Counted from the first letter of the stretch, positions 25,956 through 35,153 are shown. The stretch: DNA of 64,000 nucleotides from F0422 sp003992255 (GCF_003992255.1 NZ_RQVA01000005.1:1-64000); one strand, 5' to 3'. Notes: generated from the letters alone by a model not told the origin. Numbers and translations are program-made.

Positions 25956-26027
25956 TTTTTATGTTTTATTTTGTATAGAATCTTCCTGTGAAGAATGGTA
26001 TACTAAATTCATATGAGGAGGCATTGT

Positions 26028-26678
26028 ATGGATGTTTTATGGCTATTATTTGATGTGATTGGCACGATTGCGTTTGCTATATCGGGGGCTTTGCTCGGTA
26101 TTCAGAGGCGTATGGATATTTTTGGTATATTAATCCTAGCATTGGTGACGGCTATTGGTGGTGGGATTGTTCGTGATGTGTTAGTAGGTCGTATTCCTCC
26201 AACATCGTTACAAACAGGTTTGTACATTTCCATTACATTGGTTACGGTAGGCATTGTATTTATGATGTATCGATATGGTTGGAATCGGTATCTTGAAAGT
26301 AAAGGAATGACAAAAATATATCTTACAGCAGATGCCTTAGGGCTGGCTTCGTTTACTATTACTGGGGCTCGTGTAGGGATTGCCACGAATCCTCATAACT
26401 TGGTGTTGGCAGTGATTCTTGGCGTTGTTACCGCTGTGGGGGGAGGTATCATTCGAGATATCTTAGCGCATCGTACGCCTAGTGTGTTGAAAGAAGAAGT
26501 CTATGCGTTACCAGCATTATTAGGAAGTGTTTCTTACTTTTATCTATATGAAAACGATCATCAAATTGTAGCAGCCTATATTACATTTGGTATCGTATTT
26601 ATGATTCGAATGGTAGCTATGGAATATCATTGGAATTTGCCTCGTATTGAGCGGAAACATAGAACGGATACAAAATAA
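26028..26678 (+). CDS. Trimeric intracellular cation (TRIC/UPF0126) channel-like membrane protein
   Basis: A 216-residue protein with about seven transmembrane segments arranged as two repeats. The glycine-rich pore motifs are ALVTAIGGGIVRDVLVGR and GVVTAVGGGIIRDILAHR, and the preceding FDVIGTIAFAISGALLG and ADALGLASFTITGARVG are also paired. This repeat pattern is diagnostic for UPF0126/TRIC proteins, the prokaryotic versions of which conduct K+ or other monovalent cations. ATG 26028 is chosen because GAGGAGGC lies 7 nt upstream; ATG 26013 is within that region. Confidence 0.87.
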   Translation: MDVLWLLFDVIGTIAFAISGALLGIQRRMDIFGILILALVTAIGGGIVRDVLVGRIPPTSLQTGLYISITLVTVGIVFMMYRYGWNRYLESKGMTKIYLTADALGLASFTITGARVGIATNPHNLVLAVILGVVTAVGGGIIRDILAHRTPSVLKEEVYALPALLGSVSYFYLYENDHQIVAAYITFGIVFMIRMVAMEYHWNLPRIERKHRTDTK

Positions 26679-26806
26679 GGTGATAACTATACCTTTGGTT
26701 GTTATATCTTCTGTTGTCATATGTGATGATATGGAGTTGTCATAGAGGATACTCTAGAGATATAATAGTAAGAGTTTTATATTGTTAAACACGGGAGAAA
26801 TACGTG

Positions 26807-28558
26807 ATGAATTTACATAAATGGCGACGTCAGTTCGCTATGGCAGCGACTGCATTGGCAACCGCTGTATTGAGTAGTATGTCTGTAGCAGAGGCTACAA
26901 CGGTATTATATGTACCACAAGATGATAGACCAGTGAGTTTAGCCTATACGGTGGCAACAGCACAAGATGCAGGGTACACAGTCTTGACTCCACCAGAGTA
27001 TTTTATTTCTGGTCGTAACTTTCAGGGAAATGCAGAGGCGATATGGAAGTGGGTCGATGAGAATGCTAGCAAAGCAGATGTGTTGGTATTGAGCACTGAT
27101 ACATTAATTTATGGAGGCTTAGTAGATTCCAGAAAGCACCATTTAGATATGCATACATTGACATATCGAGTGCATCATATTGAAGATTTACATACGAAGT
27201 ATCCTAATATACCAATTTATGCATTTGGTACGGTGATGCGATCTCCTAGAGCTAGTGGAGGTGGTGTGGAGCCATCCTATTATGATCAATATGGTCCAAC
27301 TATATTTCGCATTGCAGCGTTACAAGATAAAATGGACAGTCAACCGTTGACGGTAGATGAACAAAAAGAATTGTTCACCCTACAAGCGACAGTACCTGTT
27401 GAATTTTTACAAGATTGGTTCCAGCGACGTCAAAAAAATATGATGGTGAATCGTGAATTAATCGATATCACAAAAAAAGGCGTCTTTACGTATTTTGCAC
27501 TGGGACATGATGATACTAGTAATTTATCCCAATCGGCTATGGAAGGTCGATATTTGCAAAAGCATAGTAAGGGACTTTCACCGAAACAATATGGAAGTTT
27601 TCCAGGGGCGGATCAATTAGGGTTGCTATTGATTGCTCGGGACCACGTAGATAGAAATCATTTGCATCCAACTTTTGAAGTCATGTATCCACTAGGTGGT
27701 GGCGGAGATACGGTACCACATTATGAAGACCAAAAAGTAGAAAAAACGATTGCTGAACATGTAGAGGCCGTTGGGGGCACGATGAAAGCCAAAGGAAAAC
27801 CAACAGTGTTGTTAGCAGTCAACACGCCGCTCGGTGTGGTGACAGGTGAATCGGAAGCTTTTGAAAACTTTCCAATGATTTCTAGAAGAACGAATGAGTT
27901 CTTAGACCATATTCAAGCATCTTTGGCCCAAGGTGTGCCAGTGAGCATTGCAGATATTTCGTACTCAAATGGGTCAGATAATACATTGGTGTATGGATTA
28001 TATCAACGAGATTTGCTCTATAAATTGAGCGCTTATAATGGTTGGAACACAGCAAGTAATACGATTGGATACGCCATTGCACAAGGTATTCTAGGCATCC
28101 ATATGGATGAACAAGAACATCGTAATATGTTGACTCAACAATATTTAGACAATTGGGCATACCAAGCTAATATTCGTAAAGATGTGTATCGCATGCAGGA
28201 TAGAATTCGTACAGATAATGTGAAATATACAGGTACATTGAATGATACGTTAGAAAGTTATCTAGGAGAACGAGTACAAGACTTTGCAGCTACCTATTTA
28301 AAAATAGACCCTCGTACTGTGTCGGCTCGATTCCCTTGGAAACGCCTGTTTGAAACAGATATTACTGTCTATCGTGAACCAGTAGCGCCACTGCAAAAAG
28401 AATTGCGCTTGCAACGAGAAGCTGCTGAACGAGCAAAAGCAGAAGCGGAAGCAAAAGCCAAGGCAGAAGCAGAGGCTAAAGCGGCAGCAGAAGCTAAGGC
28501 TAAAGCCGAGAAGAAGGGTACAGCAGATGCTGGCTCAACGGCAAAAGCGAGTACATAA
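26807..28558 (+). CDS. Exported DUF4127 protein with Ala/Lys-rich tail
   Basis: A 583-residue protein with a signal peptide (cleavage near VAEA, about residue 29). The mature N-terminus has LYVPQDDRPVSLAY, VLVLSTDTLIYGGLVDSR and PRASGGGVEPSYYDQYG, the DUF4127 signatures; the function of this family is unknown. The last 50 residues are a charged helix of repeating AKAEAEAKA units resembling the TolA spacer, followed by a short Ser/Thr end. ATG 26807 has GGGAGA 8 nt upstream (a GTG at 26804 overlaps it). A terminator and an acyltransferase gene follow. Confidence 0.85.
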   Translation: MNLHKWRRQFAMAATALATAVLSSMSVAEATTVLYVPQDDRPVSLAYTVATAQDAGYTVLTPPEYFISGRNFQGNAEAIWKWVDENASKADVLVLSTDTLIYGGLVDSRKHHLDMHTLTYRVHHIEDLHTKYPNIPIYAFGTVMRSPRASGGGVEPSYYDQYGPTIFRIAALQDKMDSQPLTVDEQKELFTLQATVPVEFLQDWFQRRQKNMMVNRELIDITKKGVFTYFALGHDDTSNLSQSAMEGRYLQKHSKGLSPKQYGSFPGADQLGLLLIARDHVDRNHLHPTFEVMYPLGGGGDTVPHYEDQKVEKTIAEHVEAVGGTMKAKGKPTVLLAVNTPLGVVTGESEAFENFPMISRRTNEFLDHIQASLAQGVPVSIADISYSNGSDNTLVYGLYQRDLLYKLSAYNGWNTASNTIGYAIAQGILGIHMDEQEHRNMLTQQYLDNWAYQANIRKDVYRMQDRIRTDNVKYTGTLNDTLESYLGERVQDFAATYLKIDPRTVSARFPWKRLFETDITVYREPVAPLQKELRLQREAAERAKAEAEAKAKAEAEAKAAAEAKAKAEKKGTADAGSTAKAST

Positions 28559-28574
28559 CATATAGTAAAGATAG

Positions 28575-28598
28575 AGAGGGGCCTAGCCCCTCTTTTTT
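28575..28598 (+). terminator. Terminator after the DUF4127 gene
   Basis: AGAGGGGC and GCCCCTCT form a compact hairpin followed by TTTTTT. The T run immediately precedes the GGAGG RBS of the acyltransferase gene, as at rng/mntP. Confidence 0.8.
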
Positions 28599-28607
28599 GG
28601 AGGTTCT

Positions 28608-29711
28608 ATGAGAAAACCGGCTGTACCTGCGATTACCTATATGCGGGGGCTTTGTATGCTAGGGGTGATTGGGATTCATGTAGGGTCCTATGCACTTAGC
28701 AACCCTCATATTAACATACATCTGTTGGGCCTATTAGAAATCGTATCTCGATTTACTGTGCCTGCATTTTTCTTTTTATCTGCCTTTGGATTGTTGTATC
28801 ATACATCGGTGGAGGATGAATTTTCCTACGCTGATTTTTTACGTCGGCGTATACAGGTGGTGCTCTATCCATACATTGTATGGACCATACTATACACGGC
28901 ATATAATGCGAGTGTAGCTCATAGTGCGTGGGGATTGATGCCACATGTGTTAGGGTTAAGTTTACTCTTTGGAAATGGTATGTATCATCTGTACTTCTTA
29001 GTCATATTACTTTGGTTCTATGCCTTGATGCCACTGTGGCGATGGGCACTGCGGTCTATACTGAAAGCCCCAATATTGTTGATGACTGTAGTATTTTTTG
29101 TGCAAATGGCAGTGAATTATTGGTCCTCTTATATGGCAGGTTCTGTGCAATTTTCACAAGAATGGTTGCAGTACATCTTTAGCATGCGCCTTAATTATTT
29201 TGTAGGATTTTATGTGTGGATATTCCTATTAGGTGGTTTATTAGCTGAGAAATTCGACGCCATGTTAGAATGGATTGATGCTCATGGATTTGCTGTCACA
29301 GTGGGATTTATCGTATCTTTAGTGGCTATGCTAGGATCTTATTACTATGTAATGGCAGAGTGGGGATATACTCGGTTAGAGGCTATCTACACAGTCCATC
29401 AATTAAGTCCACAAGGTTTGGTATATACAGCCATGGGCTGTGTCTTCTTTGTGTGGGCCTTTACAGTGTCATCCATGAGTGATGTAGTGGAGACCTTTTG
29501 GGCAGAATTAGGAGATGCATCGTATGGAATTTATTTAGTGCATCCGTTTGTACTGATAGCATTCGATAAAGTTCTACAAATAGCAGGGCTAGGATATACC
29601 GCTATGACCGTCATTGTCATGTATATAAGTGCAGTTATATTGTCATTTGGATTGACAAAATTATTAGGTGCCCTACCAAAACAAATTAGAGAGTATATCA
29701 TGGGGAAATAG
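28608..29711 (+). CDS. Acyltransferase 3 family membrane protein
   Basis: A 367-residue protein with about ten transmembrane segments. The N-terminal AITYMRGLCMLGVIGIHVGSYAL holds the R and H of the acyltransferase 3 active site, followed by FFFLSAFGLLY and later ASYGIYLVHPFVLIAF. Proteins of this family O-acylate cell-surface glycans; the acceptor here is unknown. RBS GGAGG is 6 nt before ATG 28608. It is followed by a 770-bp gene-free repeat region. Confidence 0.88.
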   Translation: MRKPAVPAITYMRGLCMLGVIGIHVGSYALSNPHINIHLLGLLEIVSRFTVPAFFFLSAFGLLYHTSVEDEFSYADFLRRRIQVVLYPYIVWTILYTAYNASVAHSAWGLMPHVLGLSLLFGNGMYHLYFLVILLWFYALMPLWRWALRSILKAPILLMTVVFFVQMAVNYWSSYMAGSVQFSQEWLQYIFSMRLNYFVGFYVWIFLLGGLLAEKFDAMLEWIDAHGFAVTVGFIVSLVAMLGSYYYVMAEWGYTRLEAIYTVHQLSPQGLVYTAMGCVFFVWAFTVSSMSDVVETFWAELGDASYGIYLVHPFVLIAFDKVLQIAGLGYTAMTVIVMYISAVILSFGLTKLLGALPKQIREYIMGK

Positions 29712-30430
29712 GTCGCCATTTGTGATGCTATGCGCCTGTGGATCGTCGCTAGTTTTGCTATGCAGCCTGTGGCGTTTGTAACTGAATATGCAAAGGGAAG
29801 AGCACGGCATATTCCTCCACAAACTGATACAGTGGTTAGGTTTGCTTCGGAACACGCCGTGCTCTTCTAGTGTTTGTGTGATTTAGATAGTAAGGAACGC
29901 CACGAGGCTGCTACTCGTAACTGCGCTCCTCAGGGGTTGGGAAGAGCACGACATATTCCTCCACAAACTGATCCTACGGTAGGGTCGTCACTTGTTTCGC
30001 TATGCAGTCTGTGGCGTTCGTAACTAAATAGAACAAAGGAAGACTGTAACACACTCCTTCTCAAACTGATCCTACGGTAGGTTTGTTCAGGAGCATGTTA
30101 CGGTCTTCTGTATTTGTGTGATTTAGGTAATAAGAGAACGCCACAAGGCTGCTACTTATAACTGCGCTCCTCAGAGAAGGGGATATGTGGTGATGTCATC
30201 TGTAAGCTCGTGCTCTGCTTAGTTTACTTTGGAGCATGTTATGGTCTTCTGTGTTTGTGTGATTTAGGTAATAAGAAACGCCACAAGGCTGCTACGCATA
30301 ACTGTGTTCCTCAGAGAAGGGGAACATGTGGTGATGTCATCTGCAATCTTGCGCTTTGTTTAGTTTGCTTTGGAACCGAGGGCGTGTTTTGCAGAGGCTC
30401 TACTGTAAAATAGTTATAGAATTTTATACT
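29712..30430. repeat. Cluster of nested palindromic repeats
   Basis: A gene-free cluster. It holds a complete unit at 29797-29867 (GAAGAGCACGGC pairing with GCCGTGCTCTTC), a half unit at 29941-29988, a complete unit at 30040-30107 (AGACTGTAACA with TGTTACGGTCT) and right-hand fragments near 30220-30250 and 30350-30385. Outer arms GCAGCCTGTGGCGTT (about 29763) and AACGCCACGAGGCTGC (about 29896) flank the first unit and are complementary, making a second outer stem. TGTTTGTGTGATTTAG recurs about three times. Short open frames here are by-products of the repeats. Confidence 0.75.
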
Positions 30431-30487
30431 TGTCTGTACTATAATGAAAGTGATACTTGAATCGTATGTATACTATGAGGTGTTACT

Positions 30488-31342
30488 ATGAAAGAATTAA
30501 CATATTTTAATGGAGAAATGGTGGAATCTGGGGCTAAGGTGGTTAGTCTTGATGATAGAGGGTATTGTTTTGGTGATGGTGTATACGAGGTAGTGCGTGT
30601 GTACAATGGTCGTGCGTTTGCCTTCTCCTATCATCAAGATCGTTTGTATCGTTCTATGCGTGAAATGGATATTCCTGTACGCATGCCACCGGATGAATTA
30701 CAAGAGTTACATGAAATTATGATAGAGCAAAGCGAAATTACAGATGGATACATCTATTTGCAAATCACTCGTGGTGTATCTCCGCGTCACCATGCCTTTG
30801 AGCGCTCTAAATTAGAACCACAAATGTACATGTTCATCAAGCCAATTACAACGGACCTAGGGGCCTTACAAAATGGTGTAAAAGCGATTACTTTGCCAGA
30901 TGATCGTTGGGCTCGTGTGGATATTAAAACGCTAAATTTAATTCCTAATATTTTGGCGCAGACAAAAGCGGAGAAAAAAGGTGCTTATACAGCGATCCTA
31001 GTGCGTGATGGTATTGTCACAGAAGGGGCTACATCGAATCTATTTGTCATGAAAGATGGTGTGTGTTATACCCATCCTGCCGATCATCATATTTTAAAAG
31101 GGATTACGCGACAACTAATTTTGACACGAGTAGCACCGACAGCGGGAATCACTGTGATTGAACGTGAATTTGATGAAGCGTTTTTAAAAGATGCCGATGA
31201 AATTTTCTTTACTGATACGATTGGTGGCGTTATTCCTGTAGTGACATTGAATCGTGAACCTGTAGGAGATGGTACTCCAGGTAAAGCAGCAAAAGTATTG
31301 GCAGAACAATTACATCATTTAATGGAAGAAGGGCTAGCATAA
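30488..31342 (+). CDS. dat: D-amino acid (D-alanine) transaminase
   Basis: A 284-residue class IV PLP aminotransferase. YFNGEMVESGAKVVSLDDRGYCFGDGVYEVVRVY (split here over several known blocks) matches D-amino acid transaminases; the PLP lysine is K147 in RVDIKTLNLIPN, followed by EGATSNLFV. It interconverts D-alanine and D-glutamate with their keto acids, supplying peptidoglycan precursors. Branched-chain transaminases share the fold, but the short length and VDIKTLN favour Dat. ATG 30488 has AGGTG-type RBS at 30478-30482. The stop overlaps the next start by 1 nt. Confidence 0.9.
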   Translation: MKELTYFNGEMVESGAKVVSLDDRGYCFGDGVYEVVRVYNGRAFAFSYHQDRLYRSMREMDIPVRMPPDELQELHEIMIEQSEITDGYIYLQITRGVSPRHHAFERSKLEPQMYMFIKPITTDLGALQNGVKAITLPDDRWARVDIKTLNLIPNILAQTKAEKKGAYTAILVRDGIVTEGATSNLFVMKDGVCYTHPADHHILKGITRQLILTRVAPTAGITVIEREFDEAFLKDADEIFFTDTIGGVIPVVTLNREPVGDGTPGKAAKVLAEQLHHLMEEGLA

Positions 31343-31863
31343 TGTCAGTTAAAACAATAACGGGTAGTGCGTTACTATTAGCGATTGCCTTGCTCAGTCA
31401 AGGGTTTCTTCGCATGATTATTCCTGTGCATGGTTTAGTGCAATTTTTGGTGGGTTCCATCGTTGGCGCTTGTACAGCGCTTGCTACATGGCGCTATGGA
31501 TTATGGAGTGGTTTTGTAGTAGCTTGCGTCACACCATTGATGGCTTTTGTACAAGGCATGTTGACAATTCCAGTATTTGTACCAGTGGTAGCGGTTGGCA
31601 GTATGGCTTACGCCGTGACTGTGAAAATGTTAGGGCAAAAGCGAATTTGGGTGACAGCTATTAGCGGCGCCATTGTTAAATCTATCGTATTATATGGACT
31701 ATTCTTGGAGTTATTCCAATTGATGCCGGGTATTCCGGAAGCCATGCAAAAAGGGATTTTATTTAGCATGGGTTGGCCACAATTAATTACAGGCACTTGT
31801 GGTATTTTCTTAGCTGCATTCATTGCAAAACGTGGTGGTATTAAGCTACAGAAACAAGACTAG
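31342..31863 (+). CDS. Small membrane protein resembling an ECF transporter S component
   Basis: A 173-residue hydrophobic protein with about five or six transmembrane segments. The start SALLLAIALLSQGFLRMIIP and the segment GLVQFLVGSIVGACTALATW resemble substrate-binding S components of energy-coupling factor transporters. No ECF module genes are nearby, so it would need a shared module. It overlaps dat by one base (TAATG), implying coupled translation and perhaps a related substrate, which is inference only. Confidence 0.6.
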   Translation: MSVKTITGSALLLAIALLSQGFLRMIIPVHGLVQFLVGSIVGACTALATWRYGLWSGFVVACVTPLMAFVQGMLTIPVFVPVVAVGSMAYAVTVKMLGQKRIWVTAISGAIVKSIVLYGLFLELFQLMPGIPEAMQKGILFSMGWPQLITGTCGIFLAAFIAKRGGIKLQKQD

Positions 31864-32045
31864 CTAGTATGTGAATTGTATGTAAGGGAGTGTATTTCAT
31901 CATTATATAATAAGTATAGAGTGAGTTAACATAGGGGATCCTGCCTAGGCGGGAGCACGTTTGTTATAAAGATCAAGCATCTCTGATTATGGAGCTATAG
32001 ATTTAAGCTATAATAAACAATAGGCAAGTAGTATAGTGGGAATTG
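31864..32045. other. Intergenic region before metN, no gene
   Basis: No ORF is supported. Notable sequences are the near-palindrome CCTGCCTAGGCGGG (about 31941-31954) and a direct repeat AGCTATA (about 31993 and 32008). No SAM riboswitch core was found. Confidence 0.4.
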
Positions 32046-32075
32046 TTGACAGTCTGTCTACTCACATTGTACAAT
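32046..32075 (+). promoter_or_regulatory. Promoter of metNIQ
   Basis: Consensus TTGACA (32046-32051), an 18-nt spacer and TACAAT (32070-32075). A terminator-like hairpin lies only 13 bp downstream. Confidence 0.7.
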
Positions 32076-32087
32076 TTATGCATACCC

Positions 32088-32119
32088 AAGAGCTCTTAGG
32101 TAACTGAGAGCTCTTTTTT
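32088..32119 (+). terminator. Terminator-like hairpin in the metN leader
   Basis: AAGAGCTCT (32088-32096) pairs perfectly with AGAGCTCTT (32107-32115), followed by TTTTT, and lies between the promoter and the metN RBS. It may be an attenuator or the end of an upstream transcript. Confidence 0.7.
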
Positions 32120-32145
32120 ATTTAGTTTGAAAAGGAGAGGATTTC

Positions 32146-33192
32146 ATGATAGAACTTAAACAGATTCGAAAAGTCTATGAAGGTGCTGTCCGCGTGGAAG
32201 CCTTGAAAGAAATTAATGTAACTATAGAAGAAGGCGAAATTTTTGGCGTTATTGGTCAATCTGGGGCCGGTAAATCTACCTTGATTCGCTGTATCAATAT
32301 GTTGGAACGTCCTACATCTGGAGCCGTTATTGTGGACGGTGTAGATTTAACGAAGTTGAACACAGCAGAACTTCGTGAAGAGCGCAAACATATTGGTATG
32401 ATTTTCCAACACTTTAATTTACTTTCATCCCGCACAGTCTATGAAAATGTAGCATTTCCATTGGAATTGCAAGGGTTGTCAAAGGAAGAAATTAGAGAAC
32501 GTATTTTGCCAATTTTAGACATTGTTAAATTGTCGGATCGCTTAGATAACTATCCATCCCAATTGTCCGGTGGTCAAAAGCAACGTGTTGGTATTGCTCG
32601 TGCCTTAGCTAGTAATCCAAAAGTGTTGTTATGTGATGAAGCTACATCCGCATTAGATCCACAAACGACAAAATCTATTTTGGCATTGTTGAAAGATATC
32701 AATCGTCGATTGAACTTGACTATCGTGTTAATCACGCATGAAATGAATGTCATCAAAGAAATTTGTGATCGTGTAGCGGTTATCGAGGGTGGCACTATCA
32801 TCGAAGAAGGTCCGGTAGTGGATGTGTTTACAGAACCAAAGCAAGCCACTACAAAAGAGTTTGTGTCTGCTATCATCACTCATGATTTGCCAGAAGACGC
32901 GTTGGCTCATTTAACGATGAATGAAACGTGGGTAGAAGGTGCTAATCCAATTGTTCGATTGACATTTAAAGGTAATGTGACGGACGAACCAGTAGTAGCA
33001 AGTATTATCCGTAAGTTTGATACAGATGTGAGTATCTTGTTTGGTGGCGTAGATTACATTCAAGATATGAACTTTGGTCATTTGATTGTAGAATTAAAAG
33101 GCGAGCGTGCTAAATCAGAAGCGGCTATCGACTACTTACATAATTTACCAATTGGAAGCGAGGTGATCGGTTATGTCACAGCAAATCATTAA
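32146..33192 (+). CDS. metN: Methionine ABC transporter ATP-binding protein
   Basis: A 348-residue ATPase of the methionine importer. Walker A is GQSGAGKST, the signature is LSGGQKQRVGIARAL, Walker B is VLLCDEATSALDP and the H-loop is ITHEMNVI. The C-terminal 90 residues (from about 255) form the NIL domain (NPIVRLTFKG...GGVDYIQDMNFGHLIVEL, split), which binds methionine and shuts transport down by trans-inhibition. RBS AAGGAGAGG precedes ATG 32146. It overlaps metI by 20 nt. Confidence 0.95.
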   Translation: MIELKQIRKVYEGAVRVEALKEINVTIEEGEIFGVIGQSGAGKSTLIRCINMLERPTSGAVIVDGVDLTKLNTAELREERKHIGMIFQHFNLLSSRTVYENVAFPLELQGLSKEEIRERILPILDIVKLSDRLDNYPSQLSGGQKQRVGIARALASNPKVLLCDEATSALDPQTTKSILALLKDINRRLNLTIVLITHEMNVIKEICDRVAVIEGGTIIEEGPVVDVFTEPKQATTKEFVSAIITHDLPEDALAHLTMNETWVEGANPIVRLTFKGNVTDEPVVASIIRKFDTDVSILFGGVDYIQDMNFGHLIVELKGERAKSEAAIDYLHNLPIGSEVIGYVTANH

Positions 33193-33826
33193 TTTATTGA
33201 TACAAGGTTTCTTAGAAACGGTACAAATGACGGTGATTTCTACAGTAGTAGCCGTTCTCTTAGGGGTTCCTTTGGGCGTGATTTTGGTGATTACAAGTCG
33301 TGGTCATATTATGCAAAATGAAGCAGTGAATAAAGTGCTAGGTGCTATCGTAAATGCCACACGTTCCATTCCGTTCATCATTTTGATGGTAGCCATCATT
33401 CCATTTACTCGCTTAGTGGCAGGCACATCCATTGGTACTACCGCAGCTTGCGTGCCATTAACTTTGGCGGCAATCCCATTCTTGGCTCGTTTAGTAGAAA
33501 CAGCTATCAAAGAAGTAAATGGCGGTGTTATTGAGGCAGCGCAGTCCATGGGGGCTACTCCATTGCAAATTATTTGGAAAGTATTACTACCAGAAGCATT
33601 GCCAACATTGATTGATAATATTACCGTGTTGATCGTTAACTTGATTAGCTATTCTGCTATGGCAGGTGCTATCGGTGGTGGTGGCCTTGGGGATATTGCT
33701 ATCCGTTATGGATACCAACGTTTCCAAGGTGATGTGATGTTAGCAACTATCGTTATTTTAATTGTCTTAGTCCAAGTCATCCAAAGTTTAGGTGACTATT
33801 TATCTCGCAAGGTAAATAAAAAATAA
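33173..33826 (+). CDS. metI: Methionine ABC transporter permease
   Basis: A 217-residue membrane protein with five transmembrane segments. NATRSIPFIILMVAIIPFTR, EAAQSMGATPLQIIWKVLLPEA (the EAA coupling loop, in two blocks) and SYSAMAGAIGGGGLGDIAIR are the MetI signatures. It forms a homodimeric pore with two MetN subunits. It starts inside the metN gene (20-nt overlap) with AGGTGATC as likely RBS and lies 11 bp before metQ. Confidence 0.95.
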   Translation: MSQQIINLLIQGFLETVQMTVISTVVAVLLGVPLGVILVITSRGHIMQNEAVNKVLGAIVNATRSIPFIILMVAIIPFTRLVAGTSIGTTAACVPLTLAAIPFLARLVETAIKEVNGGVIEAAQSMGATPLQIIWKVLLPEALPTLIDNITVLIVNLISYSAMAGAIGGGGLGDIAIRYGYQRFQGDVMLATIVILIVLVQVIQSLGDYLSRKVNKK

Positions 33827-33837
33827 AGGAGATATAC

Positions 33838-34647
33838 ATGAAACGTATTTTAGTAGGTTTATTAGCAATTGCATCCTTAGTACTTTTACTAGCAGGATGC
33901 GGTAAAGAAGATGCAAAACAGGCAGCAGATGCGCCAATTAAAGTAGGTGTGACAGCAGGTCCGCATGCAAAAGTTATGGAATTTGTAAAACAAGAAGCAG
34001 CAAAACAAGGCTTGAACATCGAAATCGTTGAGTTCAGCGATTATATTCAACCGAATATTGCCTTAGATCAAAAAGAATTGAATGTGAACTCTTTCCAACA
34101 TCAACCATTCTTGGATAACACAGTAAAAGATAAAGGTTTGAAAATTCAATCTATCGGTAAAACAATCTTGTTACCAATGGCCATTTACTCTAACAAATAT
34201 AAAGATTTGAAAGATGTGCCAAATGGCGCTACTGTAGCGATTCCTAACGATCCTACCAATGGTGGTCGTGCCTTGTTATTATTACAACAAGCTGGTTTGA
34301 TTACATTAAAAGATGGAGGGAATGTTAAATCTTCCGTAGCAGATATTACAAGCAACCCTAAAAACATTGATATTCGTGAATTAGAAGCGGCACAAATTGC
34401 TCGTTCTTTGAACGACGTTGACGTAGCAGCAGTAAACACAAACTACGCAATTCCAGCTGGTTTAAATCCACAAAAAGATGCTGTCGTAGTGGAAAGCACT
34501 GACTCTCCATATGCTAACGTAATGGCTGTTCGTACAGAAGATGTAGATAATGAAACATATAAAAAATTATTGTCTATTTATCAATCTGAACCAGTACGTA
34601 AATTCATTCAAGATGAATTTAAAGGATCGATTATTCCTGCATTCTAA
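33838..34647 (+). CDS. metQ: Methionine-binding lipoprotein MetQ (NlpA family)
   Basis: A 269-residue lipoprotein with a signal ending LLLAGCGKE, so Cys21 is the lipid anchor. The mature protein has IKVGVTAGPHAKVMEFV, VEFSDYIQPNIALDQKELNVNSFQHQPFLD (in blocks) and IPNDPTNGGRALLLLQQAGLI, all typical of NlpA/MetQ. It delivers methionine to MetNI. RBS AAAGGAGA is at 33825-33832. It is followed by a strong terminator. Confidence 0.95.
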   Translation: MKRILVGLLAIASLVLLLAGCGKEDAKQAADAPIKVGVTAGPHAKVMEFVKQEAAKQGLNIEIVEFSDYIQPNIALDQKELNVNSFQHQPFLDNTVKDKGLKIQSIGKTILLPMAIYSNKYKDLKDVPNGATVAIPNDPTNGGRALLLLQQAGLITLKDGGNVKSSVADITSNPKNIDIRELEAAQIARSLNDVDVAAVNTNYAIPAGLNPQKDAVVVESTDSPYANVMAVRTEDVDNETYKKLLSIYQSEPVRKFIQDEFKGSIIPAF

Positions 34648-34667
34648 TATATAAAAACTACCTATAC

Positions 34668-34705
34668 AAGGATAGATGATGGAGTTCCATTGTCTATCCT
34701 TTTTC
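34668..34705 (+). terminator. Terminator of metNIQ
   Basis: AAGGATAGATGATGGA pairs with TCCATTGTCTATCCTT around a GT turn, with two imperfect pairs, followed by TTTCTTT. Confidence 0.85.
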
Positions 34706-34862
34706 TTTACTATATAATGAATAGTTCAAAAGCAATCAAGGTTGCTAATGGTAATTATGGCATCAATAAATAAAAATCAATTATATGATATATGTAAGTC
34801 ATTTGATATGGTATAATGGTAGTGTAATAAAGTACATTATGAATAGAACCAATGGAGGACCT

Positions 34863-35153
34863 ATGGGATCTAATCAAAAATTAAAAAATCCGATGCATGA
34901 CCAATTATTTAAAGCCATTTTATCCTTGGAATCAATGGATGAGTGCTATGAATTTTTTGAAGATATTTGCACTATCGGAGAATTGAAGTCGATTTCTCAA
35001 CGTTTAGAAGTAGCTAGATTATTAAAGTCTGGCACTGGATATGATCAAATCGTAGAATTAACGGGGGCTAGTACAGCAACAATTAGCCGTGTTAAACGAT
35101 GCTTAAATTATGGGGCAGATGGGTACAATAAAATACTACCCCGTATAGAATAG
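34863..35153 (+). CDS. YerC/YecD family TrpR-related regulator
   Basis: A 96-residue protein of the TrpR/YerC/YecD family. LFKAILSLESMDECYEFFEDIC is followed by the helix-turn-helix EIVEL-type segment YDQIVELTGASTATISRVKR. The family includes TrpR, but this branch has no known ligand. ATG 34863 with ATGGAGGAC 5-9 nt upstream is the start; the in-frame codons before it run through the promoter region (TATAAT near 34812). Confidence 0.88.
   Translation: MGSNQKLKNPMHDQLFKAILSLESMDECYEFFEDICTIGELKSISQRLEVARLLKSGTGYDQIVELTGASTATISRVKRCLNYGADGYNKILPRIE

Noticed and set aside
25397..30385. CRISPR array
   Set aside because: Repeats are palindromic, of unequal spacing, with similar rather than unique spacers, and no cas genes are in the window.
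30210..30413. Short + strand open frame in the repeat cluster
   Set aside because: It consists of palindromic repeat sequence and has no RBS or plausible protein.
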